NCBI RefSeq assembly: GCF_020921035.1
Contig: NC_063160.1
Span: forward strand, 14,659,095-14,723,094
Length of the DNA: 64,000 bases
Reading direction: 5' to 3'
Source of the DNA: Rhodamnia argentea
Lineage: Eukaryota; Streptophyta; Magnoliopsida; Myrtales; Myrtaceae
How positions within the stretch are numbered: position 1 is the stretch's first letter; each line of letters opens with the position of its first letter. This document shows positions 44,380 through 58,900 of the stretch, in pieces. Position numbers and translations under genes: made by a program. The notes beneath the pieces are model-generated. The model did no database searches and was not told where the DNA came from. It saw only the letters and a list, made by a program, of their open reading frames with translations.

Positions 44380-45125
44380 GTATTTTATTCATACATTATC
44401 GTGGCGATATAAGCAATTATTTTCAAAAAATATTTTCCAAATTCTAATTTTTATGTAAAACAAACACACCTTGAGAGAAAGTATTTTTTGGGAATTCGTT
44501 TCCTGAACTTTCACCCGTTTGGTTCGCCCAAAATGACAAGTCAACCGAAAAATACTTTCAGTTCAATGAAAATATTCATGCATAAAATTATGAAAGTAGA
44601 TTTCGCAATCTGAAGATGTGAAAATACTTTCTAGAACTACTCCACTCTAATTTTTTAATATTCATTTTTATAATTTAATATTTTACTATTTTTTCTTTTT
44701 TTTCTTTTTCCTTTCCCTCGACAGTCGCTGAGGCCTCAAAGATGGCTAGTGATCAGCGACGGTCGACGGGCGTGAGTCGGTGAGGATCGACTTGTGGGCT
44801 CGACCTCAGGCTTGCTCGATGAGTCTTGGTCTTGAGCTCGCCAAATCCGGGGAGGTCGGCAATTCTCGGCCTCGAGCTCGCCCGGCGATGTAGAAGAAAA
44901 AAAGAAAAAGAGAAAACAAAATTGAAAAATATACAAATAAAATAATAAATAAATAAAGTAAAAGAAAATATTACAAATTCAAAATTTTCTTTTGGTAAAA
45001 CATAAAGTTATGATATTGAAATCATTTTCGATAAAATGTTTTCGATAACATATTACTAAATCCAGGAAAACAACGTTTTCCTGAATCTTTTCCATGAATT
45101 TTTTTTTGCGAAATAAACGTACCTG
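44380..45125. mobile_element. Decayed TIR element with GC-rich core
   Basis: The left arm has AATATTTTCCAAATTC...AAACAAACACACCTTGAG; the right arm has GATAAAATGTTTTCGATAACA...GCGAAATAAACGTACCTGAAG. T-rich and A-rich inner arms surround a GC-rich core (about 44720-44890: CTCGACCTCAGGCTTGC, CTCGGCCTCGAGCTCGCC). The same architecture is seen in the other elements of this window. Ends and target duplication are not resolved. Confidence 0.4.
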
Positions 45126-45235
45126 AAGATTGCTTTGTACATTATTCCGTAAAACCCTGGATCCACGATGGACTAAGTGATAGGAGCCATCATTGGATCT
45201 AATGAGTGTGATAGTGAAGTTCGCTTATTTGGAAG

Positions 45236-46585
45236 CCTTGGGAGCGTATGGCAACACTTCTACTTTAGAAAACAACTTCTAGCCAGGAATTGATTTTTCT
45301 ACTTTTGCTCTAGAAGTTAATTTCTGATTAGAGAAAGACATTTATAACATGACGGAATTTATGCTTCTGGAACAAAAATTCATTTGGTAATGGTTGAAAA
45401 TTTTGGCTTTTGGAACATTATTAACATAAAATCTTCTACGAAAAATTATTGATCATAACCTAAAATGCATATTATTTGAGAAAAGTGAAATGTAAATACT
45501 AACGGATTTACGTCTAATTTGTCATTTAATTAGTTTGTGCAAATGGGGACCAATTTCATGGGGAAAATTCTATTAATGAATATGATGGTTGAGCTGATAT
45601 ATCCATGCCAAAAGCACGGGTAGTTCCGGTGCTTCCTTGCCTATGCCTCTAGTGTGGTTTATGTCGCAGTTGCATAGTATGTAAACCTTCTTCGTGCCTA
45701 AACCGTTTCTAGTTCAGAGGTGCATCATGATACATTCAGTAAATCATATTATTGAATGAGTTGGTTTATGACAAACAACAATGCTTAGCAACAATTTGGT
45801 CTAGTGCTTGTTAAGAACTTAAGGAGAAAATCCAAGTGAGTGCATCCGAAAATGACATTCATAAATCTTGCATAGTGCTTTGAAGAGTGTGAAGAATATC
45901 GACAAATAGAAACATATATGCATTTTACCTTTTCAACATCACATTTTCTTGCTTTCAAGAGATTGAGATCAAGACAGATAACTCAAGAAGTTCAAAGATG
46001 GCAATAACACTAATATAATTGTGTCTTTGTGGGATTGCTCGGTCCACTTTAAAATATTTGTGAGATGCCATTTAACCAACTTGGGTCAATTGCTCGATCT
46101 ACTTTGCCCCGATTGTTTCTTTGCGGAATGCCATCTAACCAAATTTTGGAACATTTATTTACTATAATTCGTTAAAAAAATGATATTGATAAAATACTTT
46201 CATACAGTACAAAATTTAGTGAAAATTTATCATAATTTTTTTAATTTTTAAAACATATATATTTTTTTAAAATATTTTTTATTTAATAGCCGGATGAGAC
46301 CGGCGCGGTAGACGACAATCACCGGCGGTAGCGCACTACGGTGACCGACGGCGAATTGTCTCTTCCCGATTTTAACTTTTGTAGAGAAGTTACTTTTTTT
46401 TACTTCTGAAAGTTACTCAAAAATAACTTTTGAAGCAAAAAATTGTTTTAGAAGTAAAAAAATGAAGTTGTGTAACCAAACGGATTTCTGCTTTAAAAGT
46501 TCCGTTACTAAATGAATTTCTGCTCCGAAAGCATATTTGAAGCAGAAATTCTGCTTCAGAAGTGTTATCGTGCGCGTCCTTAGAT
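45236..46585. mobile_element. Possible ~1.35-kb TIR element
   Basis: The left edge near 45236 (TTGGGAGCGTATGGCAACACTTCTACTTTAGAA) matches, as a diverged reverse complement, the right edge near 46585 (TTCTGCTTCAGAAGTGTTATCGTGCGCGTCC). Both edges lead into arms rich in AGAAGTTA / TAACTTCT words. No coding capacity for a transposase is visible inside. Boundaries are approximate. Confidence 0.5.
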
Positions 46586-47819
46586 ACTCAAAGTCTCCAA
46601 GGTTACATATGAGAATCTGATTTCAAGGCCGGAGAAACTCTTGCGCGTACACAATCCTTTAGAAAATTTGTGAAAAGTATCCTGAATTTGATCTCAAGCC
46701 TGGTGACCTCTGTGATAGAGTTGGGGGTCGCCTGAACCTCGACCTGGACTAGATTTGAGGCAGCGACTATTGCTAGCCTCGAGTCCAGGATAGACGACAC
46801 TCGAGTACAACGGGAGGCTGGGCGTGGAGGCGGCGGTGGCCGGCCGGCTAGTGATGGGTAGGAGCGAGATGGCAGAGGGAAAAAAAAATGTGTTGCAGGG
46901 TCCGTGTTTCTTTTTTATTTCTGGAAAGTGAAATAGCAATTTCTTGCCTCATGGATGGTTGCCTAGGTACTTCACACCCTATTACAAAATGTTCGACTTT
47001 GCCACCGCTACCGCTGGCGGCGAGCACGGTGAAGCTACGATTCGACATCACAAGGTGGCGGCGAGGGGATGTTGGTAAGAGGCGGCACCGCCCCTGGTCT
47101 CTGCATCATGCAGAGAGACTCTTCTCCCTGTCATGACAAATATAACTCCGCCAAGCTACAGCCCAACTTTGGATTTCAGGGCTGCCATATCACACGTTCA
47201 TATTCCATCGAGCGAGGAAGTGAATAACCCCCTCGTTCTCGTCTCTCCAAACCCAAAGCTACCAAGAAAACCAGACAGGAATGGAGAGTTCAAGTTCATC
47301 TCGAGAACTCAGAAATATGTAACTGAAAACTCTTAGATGGTGGACAAATCCAGCAGCACAGAGAGAGTCAGGTTTCAGCATCTTGATCACCAGACTCGGC
47401 TCAAAGTCGATGCAATTTGAGCTCTGTTAAGACCGCTACGAGCGAAAAGCACAAAAAAATAAAAATAAAATGAACTCCAGAAAGTCACGGTATAAAGAAA
47501 TGAGTGCACTCTACCATCATCAAACGAACTTAAACAGAAATTCCCAACACAGCAAGCATGTCCTATGATCTCTCTCCTCACTTTACCTCTTCGTCCGGAG
47601 AACTACATGTGAAATTCTTAACTTGAGTCTTCTAGCGCGACCTGCAAGGACAGCAGAACTGGAGAGTGCGCACTCTACATACTCTTATGAACAGCTTTTA
47701 TTAGATGGTGAAATGTTCTGTATCCGCATGATAGATGGAAACAAGGGAGACCTCTCAGACGCCTAGAAAGAAAATCAGATGCACCCTTTGAGCATGACTG
47801 TTGTCGACGACCCGCCAGT

Positions 47820-50800
47820 CTATTTCCAGGGCACATTTCCTAGGCCTTGCGAATTGTTGCAGGCACCCGTGCTGTGGCTGAGAGGGCTTAGAGCAATGCC
47901 GGACGACCCGCTGATGGTTCCGCGAGATGGCGGGCTCTCGCCGGCTGATACTCCAGGCACATATCTTGATGGAGCAGATAAAGGATCGGGTAGATTGCCT
48001 GACGATCTGGACTCCTTCAAGCCCTCTGCAGTGAAACTAGCAACAACTACCTGAGAAAAGGACAAACATCACGCCAGCTCTATTGTTGGAATTTCAGACA
48101 AAACAGAAAAAGAAGAAGGGAAAGTGAAAACATGAGAGGTAACTGATGGGGACTAGACAAATATCAGTAGATGCCATCCCCCCAATCTCGTAACACAAAG
48201 CTAGAGTTTACCCAATGGCAATAACTCAAAAGTGAGAGAGTTCATGAGATTTAAAGAGGCAAATGACACAAGTTCAATAGGTGAGCAGGACGTGAAAATT
48301 GTATATAATCAAAGGAAGCATTTTCAAACATCAGCAGAAGAAAATAATCCACTAAGGAGAAAGACCTGAACTGAGGATGCCGCAGTTAGGAGCCCTGCCA
48401 CGCCACCGCCCAAAACACGGCCATCTGGACCAGCCAAAGACACACTCAAGCCCCCAGTTCTGCTGCGTTGACCACTGCTGTCCGATAGGAGGAAGGAACC
48501 CGAAAGAGAGAGAATCTCAAACCTTCCCTACATGACATTATGTGTAGAAAGTTCAATTCACGTATTCATTTTGCAAACATTTTGCACGAATAAGTTGTTG
48601 GAAGGAACAATTCCTGGCTTTTGGAACAACAAAGATTTCACGACGACTGTTACTACAAAGTGGTTCAAAATCATCAATTTGAACTGAGAAGTAGGACATT
48701 CTCATTGAGACAGTATAGTGAAACAACAACAAAATTACCGATCATCTCACTCGTTTACTCATAATAAATATCCTTCCATAAATAAAATAAATCTTGTATG
48801 GTTGTGATAAAATGTAGAGACCAATTGAAGTTTACATTACTGCTCTTCAATGTAATGTCTGAATATCCCCTTCTCATGCACTCTCAAACTCAAGACAGAC
48901 AGCCCATGGCAAAGACTCATCTCTAGCTTTTTGACGCGAAACCCCGCAATTTAAAATATAACATGAAATGCAAAGAACAAAGGCAAAACAAACCTCGTAA
49001 GTTACAGTTCCACCAGAAGTTGCCGCTTGATACAATGTAACATTAGATATGGCTCCATTTGCAGACAAAATGCAGACAGATCTTGGGCCATTCTGAGAGA
49101 ACGACATTATTTTCGCCGATACATCCTGAGAAGCAAAACACAATAAACACATTCAAGTCCTTCCACAAGATAGAGTGCAATATTACGACGATATAAACTT
49201 CACGGGAGAGCACCGCTAAGTTTCGAGCTCCTTGCATGAATGAAATGAAAAAGGATGGTTGGATCACTTCAGAAATCAAATAAAAGCGCAAGACATATTT
49301 ACTGAAGGCAGTTAATACAAATTTAGGAGCTAAGTCTGGCGGAATGATGATCATCGATGCTACAAGACCACTTAAAGGGCATTTTGTGTGGCTTTTAACC
49401 TATGGACTCACTTCTTGTTTCCAGCTTTTAATCCACCCAGTAGTTAGCCATCAAAGCCAGTAAAAAGCCCAGTGCATAGAAGTTGCTCCCTTGACATCCA
49501 AAACCTAATAGAAACTATTATTGAAGCCAAATATGAAAAGTTACATGTAAATCCAAAAAGCTACAATATGATGAAACAAGTGTGCTGCTGCCACTCATCG
49601 TTTCCGTTGTAGCATTATACAGCATAACCACTCTTGCCAAGATCACTCAATCCACTCTCCTTCCGCAATACATATATTCATTAGAGCATTTAGCACATTT
49701 ATTCTGTTGCATCTCATCTTACAGCTGAAAATACTCCAATGTACCAGACCAGTCTCATCCTCAAACAAAACAATCACATCGAAGCAAATGAAAAACTGCT
49801 TGAATCTTTTTCTTGTCAAAGCCAATACGAGACAAACAAAATCTTCATATATCTTGGCAGGATGGGATAAACAAATTTGCCTTCTCTTTTTTTTTTCTTT
49901 TTTTCCTCTTTTACTGCAGGTCGCTCATGAAAAACTTTTGGAGAAGGAAAGCTAACCCAAGACCATGAATGTTGAAAGTGATTGCAATGAATGAAAGAAT
50001 GTCTTCTACTGAAAATTCTAAAAAATATCAAGAAGGAATCAAAAGAATACAAAGTATTCCAAGCTCACCTCTCCAGCTTTCACTGCAATGATGTGGGGTG
50101 CAAATCCAACGGCTGCTGCTCCTGCAAGTTGGCAAGTTTCCTCGTCAAAATGATGCGGCAGAGAAAAGTTCAAAAACCAATGCTATTTAATTATACAAAT
50201 AAAGACTCTTTTGAGAGAGAGGGGCTTATTAAGTATCTTATTCTTGTAAACGAAACAATAAAAAGAATTGAAAAAAACTTTGTCTCTGGCTCTATGTTCT
50301 GGTGTGGGCGGCCTTAGACAAAACGTTATCCGCTTCTTGGCAAGTCCAGAGACTATGCTACTGAAACATCGACCGAGTAACGATGGCCATGGCCATAATA
50401 TCATAAGCTTTTTGTTTTTTTCCACCTAACTGCCAACATGGTGGAGCATCCTGTAAGCAGTATTTCTAATAAAGAACACAGATATCAAGATGGAAGATCA
50501 CAAGCAGATCCACTAATCTTAGAAAGGAATGATTTTTATTCTTAACAGTTAACATGGATTGTGGAGGCCACTTGTACATAAATATTATAAAAAGAATAAA
50601 GTTGTGGAGGAAAGAAAAAGTTGCTCATTGCCACCATAAACTTGTTATATTCAAACTGAAGGAACATGGATCAAAGAACACAATACAATTCACATGGAGA
50701 CAAAACATTTCGCCAAGATGAAATCATGAAAGAGATGATTTTTATTTACCCACTGCCGCCATTCGGTGCTTCCGACCCGAACCCGGCGGCCGACCTCTGC

Positions 50801-51236
50801 CCTTCCTGCCCGCCGTGGGCTGGGCCATCCCAACCGCTGGTGGAGAAGCGAACCCACCGCTATGAGCCGGCGGCGGCGGCGGCAGCGGCAGCACTTGTGA
50901 CGGGGAAGGCGCCAAGCCCAGGGACGCGGGGCCGCCGCCATCGGGGGCGTACTTCCTGGGCCGGCCCCGCTTCCTCTTGACGGGCTCACCCGTGAGCCCC
51001 AGCCCGATTTCATCGCCATGGACGCTGCCGTTACCGGGCTGATGGTAAGTGGGCGAAACGGCGGCAGCCACGGGCTTGTAGACGGCCGCGCCGTCGGCAT
51101 TGTAATTCAAGCGCATGTCGCCGACCACTTGCTGTTGAGAAGCCGGGCTCGGGTTGCTGGGCAAACCCGATCCATACGGCGGGTCAGCCCCCGACATTGT
51201 TGTTAACCGAGAATCTGAGGTGAAACAGTGATCCAT
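47820..51236 (-). CDS. AT-hook motif nuclear-localised protein (AHL, two AT-hooks + PPC/DUF296)
   Basis: Five exons on the minus strand: 50750-51236, 50069-50121, 48994-49125, 48366-48527 and 47820-48050. They give 354 aa. AT-hook 1 (KRKRGRPRKY) is at 87-96 and AT-hook 2 (RGRPPGSGRK) at 147-156. The PPC/DUF296 domain follows from about 170 to 295: FAPHIIAVKAGED, SFSQNGPRSVCILSANG, RFEILSLSGSF, RSRTGGLSVSLAGPDGRVLGGGVAG, VVVASF. The tail is proline- and serine-rich. AHL proteins bind the minor groove of AT-rich DNA and trimerise through the PPC domain, acting on chromatin and growth or defence genes. Two AT-hooks and an intron-split gene place it in the multi-exon clade B rather than the intronless clade A. 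An alternative ATG at 51197 (MSGADPPY) would shorten it by 13 residues. A leader intron upstream is possible. Confidence 0.92.
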
Positions 51237-52982
51237 TTGAGAAATTCTTCTTCGCAGAAAGAAACAAGTTGGGTTTTAAACCCTAAACCTCCCAGGTTTT
51301 ATCTATTTTCCCCAGAAAAAAAGAAAAGAAAAGCGAGATTGAACTCGATGCTGAATTAGCAAATCGTAATGCAATGCAAAGTACGTGACTTCATAAATCA
51401 AAACCAACTCAATTACAAGGGGGTAACGAGGGATTGCCCAGTGACGCTGACGAACCCTAATTTCACAAGAAAAGGACAAAAATTTTGCCGCAAAAACCGT
51501 TCTTTTTCTCCCCCTCCCCCGTTTTTTTGTGTTTCGGCTTGAAATCTGACGAGAAACCAGGTGAAAATGAAAAATTCAGGAATTTTCCGGGTGGGTTTTG
51601 GGAAAATACATAAACGAATTCGGCCTAAATCGAGGGGAAAATCAACGACGAAAAGCGAAACACACTTTTTTATGTTTACTGCAAAAAGAATTGTGGAGAA
51701 CAAAAAAAAGTATATAATGAAAAGGAGAGAGGGAAGAACCCACTCACCACGAAAGAACCGAGATCAACAGCTTCGAGCTTCACGAAAACAAGACAAGATC
51801 AGTGCAGATCCTAAGCCGGAGCTCGACTGCTGCGAGTGCCAGAATTTGCAGAATTTCCCCTAATTTTCCAATAAGTTTTTTCTTATATATTTCCTCGCCC
51901 CTTTTTTATTGACGTTTTCGCGTTTTAATTTACCGTTTCTGGATTTTTGGGATAGGAGCAGGTAAATAAAAGCAGCCCCTGGAGCTTTCCCACGCGCGCT
52001 TTTTGGCCACGTGACGGGTACCCGACGCCGTCGCCAAAAGGGCACAGGACGAAATCACGCGCCATCCCCAACTTTTAACTCCTTTGCCAATCCGATGATA
52101 CTTCCGGTCAACTCATCACAGGAGTTTTATGTGATGATCATTTGACTAGGGCTTAGTGATCCTGTCTGTCTTTGCATCACTTTTAAAGAGTTGGGGGGGC
52201 TCTCCATCAAAGAAACGCTATGTTTCAGCACGAAAAGAAATAAAAATAAAAAATAAAAGTAAAAACAAGTGCAAAGGGAATCATCAAATTGCAGTTTTGA
52301 AGCATACGAGAATATTGAAATTCGCGGTCGCCCCCCTAAGGAAATCTAGCACAACCACGGCCACATGAATTAGGACATCATAAGCATTTCAACCAAGGAC
52401 ATCAAAAGCCTCAACCAACGCGACCGAAAGAGATGTCAATATCTACGGAGAAGACCGAAATATGTAGCCTGTGATTTTTAGTGTATGCTACGGAGCTTAG
52501 CCGATTAACCACCTGGACGAAACCCGGAAACTCTGGAGTTTTAGTCTCGTCTCATCTGTCACCTCTTTATAAACCTGTGGCATTTATCTGTGAATGCCTT
52601 GTGATCTTTCTTCTTGATTCAAGTATCTTTGCACAATGAGAGAAGAGTTTTTCCTTCAGCATAACTAGAAAAAATCTATTTCTATATCAGGGGTCTTCCC
52701 AATCACCGATCGAGACCCATTGTCTAATCCTCCCCAAGAAAACCCCCGGCATTTCCTGCCGGCCCTCTCGAAAGAATTGTCACACAAGAACTTCTCACGT
52801 CCTCTATATGATTGCTGCTAAGAAACTATGTCACCCGAAAAGATGGAAAACCCCAGCTCTTTGGCTCCCAAGGAATGAATCTAGCCACAAGCCAAGATAA
52901 CCAATCATCACGAGCATGTTCCAGTTTAGCTAGTGCGGCCGACATACTTCCTCCACGACTTGTGGTGGAAATCGTCGCCGCT
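51237..52982. other. Spacer between AHL start and TRAPPC11 stop
   Basis: 51237 to about 51900 is the leader and promoter side of the AHL gene; the rest is AT-rich, and its right end holds the 3' untranslated region of TRAPPC11. No separate gene is recognised. Confidence 0.6.
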
Positions 52983-55900
52983 TTACTTTGCTGCAACCGA
53001 TTCAGTCCTACCCTCTCTCTGATCAGCCACCTTCAAGTGGGGCTTAGATGGATATACAAAGATGGTAGAAGCATTAACCGATGGTTGGTAACCAGCTGAA
53101 TATCTTACTGAAGTCAGAGTAACTTTCGGCAGCTGCAGCGGCCCTGAAACCAGTGGCACTAACTTATAACTAAGGATGTGCTCAGACTTTGGAAGGACAT
53201 AGGTGGTACCATTGTGCGACCCAGATAAAACGAAGCTTTGGGAATCTGCCAGTGAGAACTTCACCTCTTGAAGGAGCTGCGTCTGGTTATGAATTTTGAT
53301 AAAGTATGTGAATGGATCTCCGAGAATGCCATAAGGAGGACATTCCAAAGTTATAGTCAAGGGGGCTAACTCCACATTCACATCGGGTAGCTTGTGTCTC
53401 GTCAGAACACTATCTTCTTGTATACAACTGACCTGCACTCCACTTCCTGGATGCCGCCTCCATCTAAGGCACACAGTTCCCATCCCAAGTGTTGAAGAAT
53501 TTACCTGAGGAATCACCATGAAAACCTTCCTAAACTCCTCTCCCGGCACAAGAAGGCCAGAATGTGCAAGATCCTCGCTTCCAGGTTTTATTAAACATGA
53601 GGTAGCTACACAATCTTCATCCACTTCAACATACAATGATTCCACCTGCAAAGGAACCTCTGTACAATTCTTGGCACTTAAGATTAGAATACTTGTCTCA
53701 TTAAGAGGTAAGGATGTGAACTGGTTATTTTCAGAAACCGCCTTCATCTTTGAGAGTAACAGGGGATCACGCCTGAATGGCAGCAAAAACCGGTGGCTGA
53801 TTAGAACAGGGTTCTGTCCTTCAATCTGTAAGCTCTTATGGACATGAATCTTTTGAGCATTTAATTCATTTCCATGGGGAGAATAGCCAAGTGATACATA
53901 TAGCATGACGGGTTTTGGTCGGTACCATTTGATCTCTAATTTGCAGGACCACGTGTCTCCAATTTTGAGAAATGGGATGGAAACTAATCCAAAGGACTGT
54001 TGGATATTGTTAATTTTCTCAGCCTCTTTTTGAGATTCGTCTTCCCATTCTGCTCCAGCAACACTCAGAAGCTCAACATGATGACCATCCATGGTAGATG
54101 GTTCTGTTTCCCTAGTACTAAACAAGCCACCTCCTTTTACATCAACCAAATTGATCTTCAACTCACCAGAATAGATATCATGGCCCCTAGCTGCTATGTT
54201 AACAGGAACCATGAAGCTCTCTCCTACTAAAGCTGCTCCAGAATCACCTAAATTAAGATCAACAAGAGGCTCGGCCTCTTCAACTTGGATAACCTTCTGA
54301 CCAGTGATTGCAAGAGCAGGATCCTTGGTAGGATAAGTCTCTACACGGTCTTCAAATTTCCAGAGGGGTAAACCATCCATGGACGCAGGACTTTCTGCTC
54401 TGCAAAATATGGTGAAGTGCGGTCCAAGTTTTGCAATGACTGATATGCATTCTAGCTTTCCACTTTGTTCTGGAAAAGACAAACATGTTATATCTTCCAC
54501 AGTACAAAAAGTAGTGATGAAGGTCCCAAGAAAAACACCATTGAACAGCTTTTAGGTCAAATAAGTATGTGGAGGGAGTATCAAAGATCTACTTGACAAG
54601 CAATGACCTAGAACACAAAGACCAAGATTTCTGTCTCCACAAGAATCGAAGAAACAGAAGGGATAGGGAAGAGTAATTATATTAAAAACTAGATTCTGGT
54701 AACGTGTACAGTCAGATCAAACATACGAGAGCTAAACTGTGCACAACTGGTGTCAGCTAACTCAAGAGCGACAAAGAAACGAAGAACTACTGCCGCTACT
54801 AGAGCCAGGTCCCTGAACCGTTAATAGAAAGAGACAAACCTGATTTAATTTCATATGTCAGCCGGAGCCATTTGTTGGTCACAAGTGATAAAGATGCAGC
54901 AGTTTCTACCCGATGATTTTGTGTCCCACTGGTGATTTTTGAAGTTGAATGAGGTCTTTCAGCATTTGTGATAGTAAAGTTATACTCTGACTGGTTGAAT
55001 TGGACTTCTAACTGATCAATCTCAGTAGTGAGGGGCAATTGAGATAAAAGTGAGAGTGTCATCAATGTAGATGCACCAGGCTTTACTGTCTGTTCATGGA
55101 AAGCCACTGAAGCAAGAAGCACTGATCTAAGAGGACTGACAAGGTCAATCTCTAGGTGAAGGGGGTTTCCTTCTGTGACATTTAGGTCATTAGTTTCTTC
55201 AAGTGATCTAACTCCCAACTCTCCGCTGACCAGTTCCAAAATCTCCTTGTGAATACTTTCTCTCTCTGGAAGGCTTGGAGGACCAGCTGGACCACATTCC
55301 TTGAATCCAAGAGACTGGATGTAATCAGAAGATACAGGTAGTGAAGCCATTTCTAGGGAGCTCTCTACAAAATTTTTCACCGCACCCATTTTCTTAGAGC
55401 ACTCTCTTGAGTAACCTAAGGCCTCCCACAGAAGTATGACCCAGCCCTCTTGTCTGTATAGATGGGCAAAATTATCAAAAAACTGCTTTGCAGTTGTGAA
55501 GTCACCGACCAAAAAATATTCTTTAGCGATCTCCAATCCACAAGTGGATCCCATTCTCTGGACTCTGAGGTTACTGTATGATTCATAAGATCTATTAAAC
55601 AATGCAATAATTTCATAGGAATCCTGGAACCTTTTCCCTTCTGTGAGAGCATAATGAATGTACTCCTCATCGTCAATACTGCATGATCAGATGAAAATAT
55701 CAAGCAGACTGAAGAACTAACAGAACATATAATTTTAGAATTAGCCTTATAATACTTACGGCTGGAAGGAAAGTGCTTCTCCTTGCTCTAGTAGTCGAGC
55801 GAATTGCCCCACAAATGTGGAAGGCGCCACAGATTCAGCGCCACCATCAATTTCATTTGCATTGACCAACATTGATAAGGCAATGTCTAGAGAAGACCGC

Positions 55901-58900
55901 TTCTTCTTCAAGTAGTGAGCTGCCAACTGAATTAGGAAGTGTAAACAGAAGATCGGCAACAAGGTCAAAGAAAAAGTAACCAATTCCAATCAAGGCCATC
56001 CTGACAGATAGCAAATAACTTTGCATCACAAGGCCATAGAAGACCTAGTAATCAACATATTCCATAGTTGTCAGAAGAGGTTAGATTTCCAGCACATAGT
56101 GCCAATGCCTACGAGACAGATCTGCTTCAAACATGAATAGCACAATGCATGCCAAAATTTTCAAAAGAGGTTTTCAACGCACTGCAACAGTGGCCAAAAG
56201 AGTGTTGCTTCAATCATGAATAGCGCACAGAAGATAAAGCTGAAAGAACAAACATGTACCATAAATCATGCACATCATAATATAATAGCAAAGAAAAAGC
56301 CCTTAGCGGTCAAACAATTATTGACTGATAAATATTCAAACTTCTGGTTCCTCATCTCTCGCCAAGTTTAAGTTACGACATTAGAGGATACAAGCATTGC
56401 AGATAGCCAAGATCTGACGCATCTAAAGAACGTATGAATTTTTTTTTATCTTAAGTGACCTGAATTGCATATGGTGGTCCATTAAGCAGATAAGGGATTT
56501 CTTCAAAATGCAAGAAGAATCTGTACCTGAAAGTAATAAGCAGGACGAAATTCCCACTCTGTCAAGCCTCTATCAGGATTGTCTGCAGTGACGGACGAAA
56601 TGGTTTGAGTAGTTGCAGAACTTGTCTCAAGCAACTCAGCAAATACCAAGAATTGTCTGCTCATCCATTCCCAGTGAAGATATATAGCTTCTGGTGCTCC
56701 TACAAGCCTTTTGTATGAAGCATTATGCTGGCGGAACCATGTGACTGCTTCTATAATCTTACCACCATGCAGTAACAAAGTTGATACCTTAAAGTGCAAT
56801 TGTTCTGCAACATGTTTTATCTCAACTAACCGTTGAATTGGGGGCAATCTTGTCGAAGTTCCGATCATCTAAATGTAGAAGCAAAATGCATAATAATAAT
56901 AAATAAATAAATATAAATCAATCAGTGTCAAAGCACATGGGTGTAAATGAAGCCTTGATAGCAACTTCAAGACATAATATACGAAGATAAATAAAAATTC
57001 TCAATATGATATCAAATACAAGCAAGCCTAACTTCATCATATGCCCATGTTTGTCTCCTCATAAATTAACCAAGAGGCCTTGACTTCTATAACATGGTCT
57101 CTCATTCAATTTCCAGATACTTGCAAATATGGGATTTGGGAATATATCTACAGGGAAGTACCATTCCAAATTCAAAAATAAAATATCAAGAGGACTACAG
57201 CACTGAACTATACATATCAGAACTTGGGATTACTACCAAAGGCAGAAGGATATACCTCTCGAAGTATGCGATAAGCCTCTTCATAAAACCTTAATGCTTC
57301 AACCCAATCCCTTCGGAACTCTGCATATACAGCAACCTGGCATTGCTCATTCATAAGGACTATAGTCGAAACACAAGAAAGTCAAACTAAGAACAACACA
57401 GAGCAGATCGAGCTGACAAAGAGAAGGGCTTTTATGTATGTTGTTGTAATTATAAGAAATCTGTTGTTTTACTTCTTTCTGCCAAAACTCGGAAGTTATG
57501 CAAAGCATTGAAGTTGCATGGAGTATTAATTATTCATATTGGATATGCATCAAAGCCGAAGCAAAAAAATTTCTTCCAACAATGATCAGCTGTATTTGAT
57601 GAATGAAGAAGCATTAAAGGAGCAAAGCAAAGGAACCAATTTTTTACGTCCAGCATCTTTTAGCGGAAACAACTGCCATGCAATCTTCGTTATGGCCCTG
57701 CTGGTTGTAGCAGATAATTTCTACTTCATAAACTTAGAATCTGATCATACGGTCGAGCTGTAAAAAGATAAAATTACTCGTGATGTCTATTACTACGAAC
57801 AGATTGTCAGGTAAGATACGATATCACATGAGGAATTGCTGAGTCTTGTCAAAAGATTACAATAATAATGGTCCTTACTTTGAAGCAATAGCGTATATTT
57901 AATTCAATTGAGCTGAAGCTCTTCTTCTCGACCCGTGTTTTCATCCTTCGCCCTTCATCTCTATAATATGTATTGGCTAACTCAACAAATACATTGGCCA
58001 ATCTGCACAAAGCAGTTCCGTCAAAACTTTGATCTTCAATATCACTGAAAGGATGAAGAAAGCAGAGTCAACATGATATAGACATGCCTGTTGAGAGATT
58101 GTTTCAGTTCCGAAGCATCACTAGGAGTATAGATAACAAGGTACTTGGAATCAACGTCAGCACGCTTACGTAGTGCAATCATTCGATCTTCATTAATATC
58201 ATCTGCACCACATAACTCAAAACCATCACATATCAACTATTAAGAAGTTAACATACCAAATAATTTTAACCCGTGTCGCCTTAAAAACCTAATCGAGGAC
58301 ACACTAAACGAACCATATTTATGATGGAGGAAAACAAAAATGATTTATGGTCTTTACAAAGTTGGAGAAAGTATAAAAGAACGTCCCAAAACAAATTCAT
58401 TGGAAGATTCTCAAAAAGTAAGGAGTACATCTTGCCTTTATCTAAGTAATAACGGACATGTATGATGGTGATGACACTGAAGTTAGAATGTATAGGGAGA
58501 CAGAAGGCATTCATATAAGCACAGGGTTACACCAAAGCCATCTTGCCTTTATCTAAGTAATAACGGACATGTATGATGGTGATGATACTGAAGTTAGAAT
58601 GTATAGGGAGACAGAAGGCATTCATATAAGCACAGGGTTACACCAAAGCACAACTCTAAGTCTATTTTACCCTCCAATGGACGAGTTGACAAGAGATATC
58701 CAAGATGATAAACCACAGGGGACAATTGGCTTTAGAAACCATTTTCAGTTTTCATTCTCATCAATTTCCATTATCATTTTCTATTTTCGTGAAAATTTAT
58801 AAGGCAAGTGAAAATGTCACAAAAAGAAAATCATGAAAATGCATTTGGCTACATTTCTTTTCATTTTATCTTTTTAATTTCGATATAACAAATAAGAATT

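Larger units (their letters stand above)
40472..47819. other. Long gene-poor spacer between PIRL and AHL genes
   Basis: AT-rich, with a TA microsatellite (41760-41788), a perfect hairpin (41796-41849), a fragment of the GATTCATGAATTTTG family (42235-42420), a GC-rich stretch (43400-43870) without a recognisable product, and element remnants near 44380-45125 and 45236-46585. The right end, up to 47819, should contain the 3' untranslated region of the AHL gene. No open frame here could be tied to a protein family. Confidence 0.55.
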
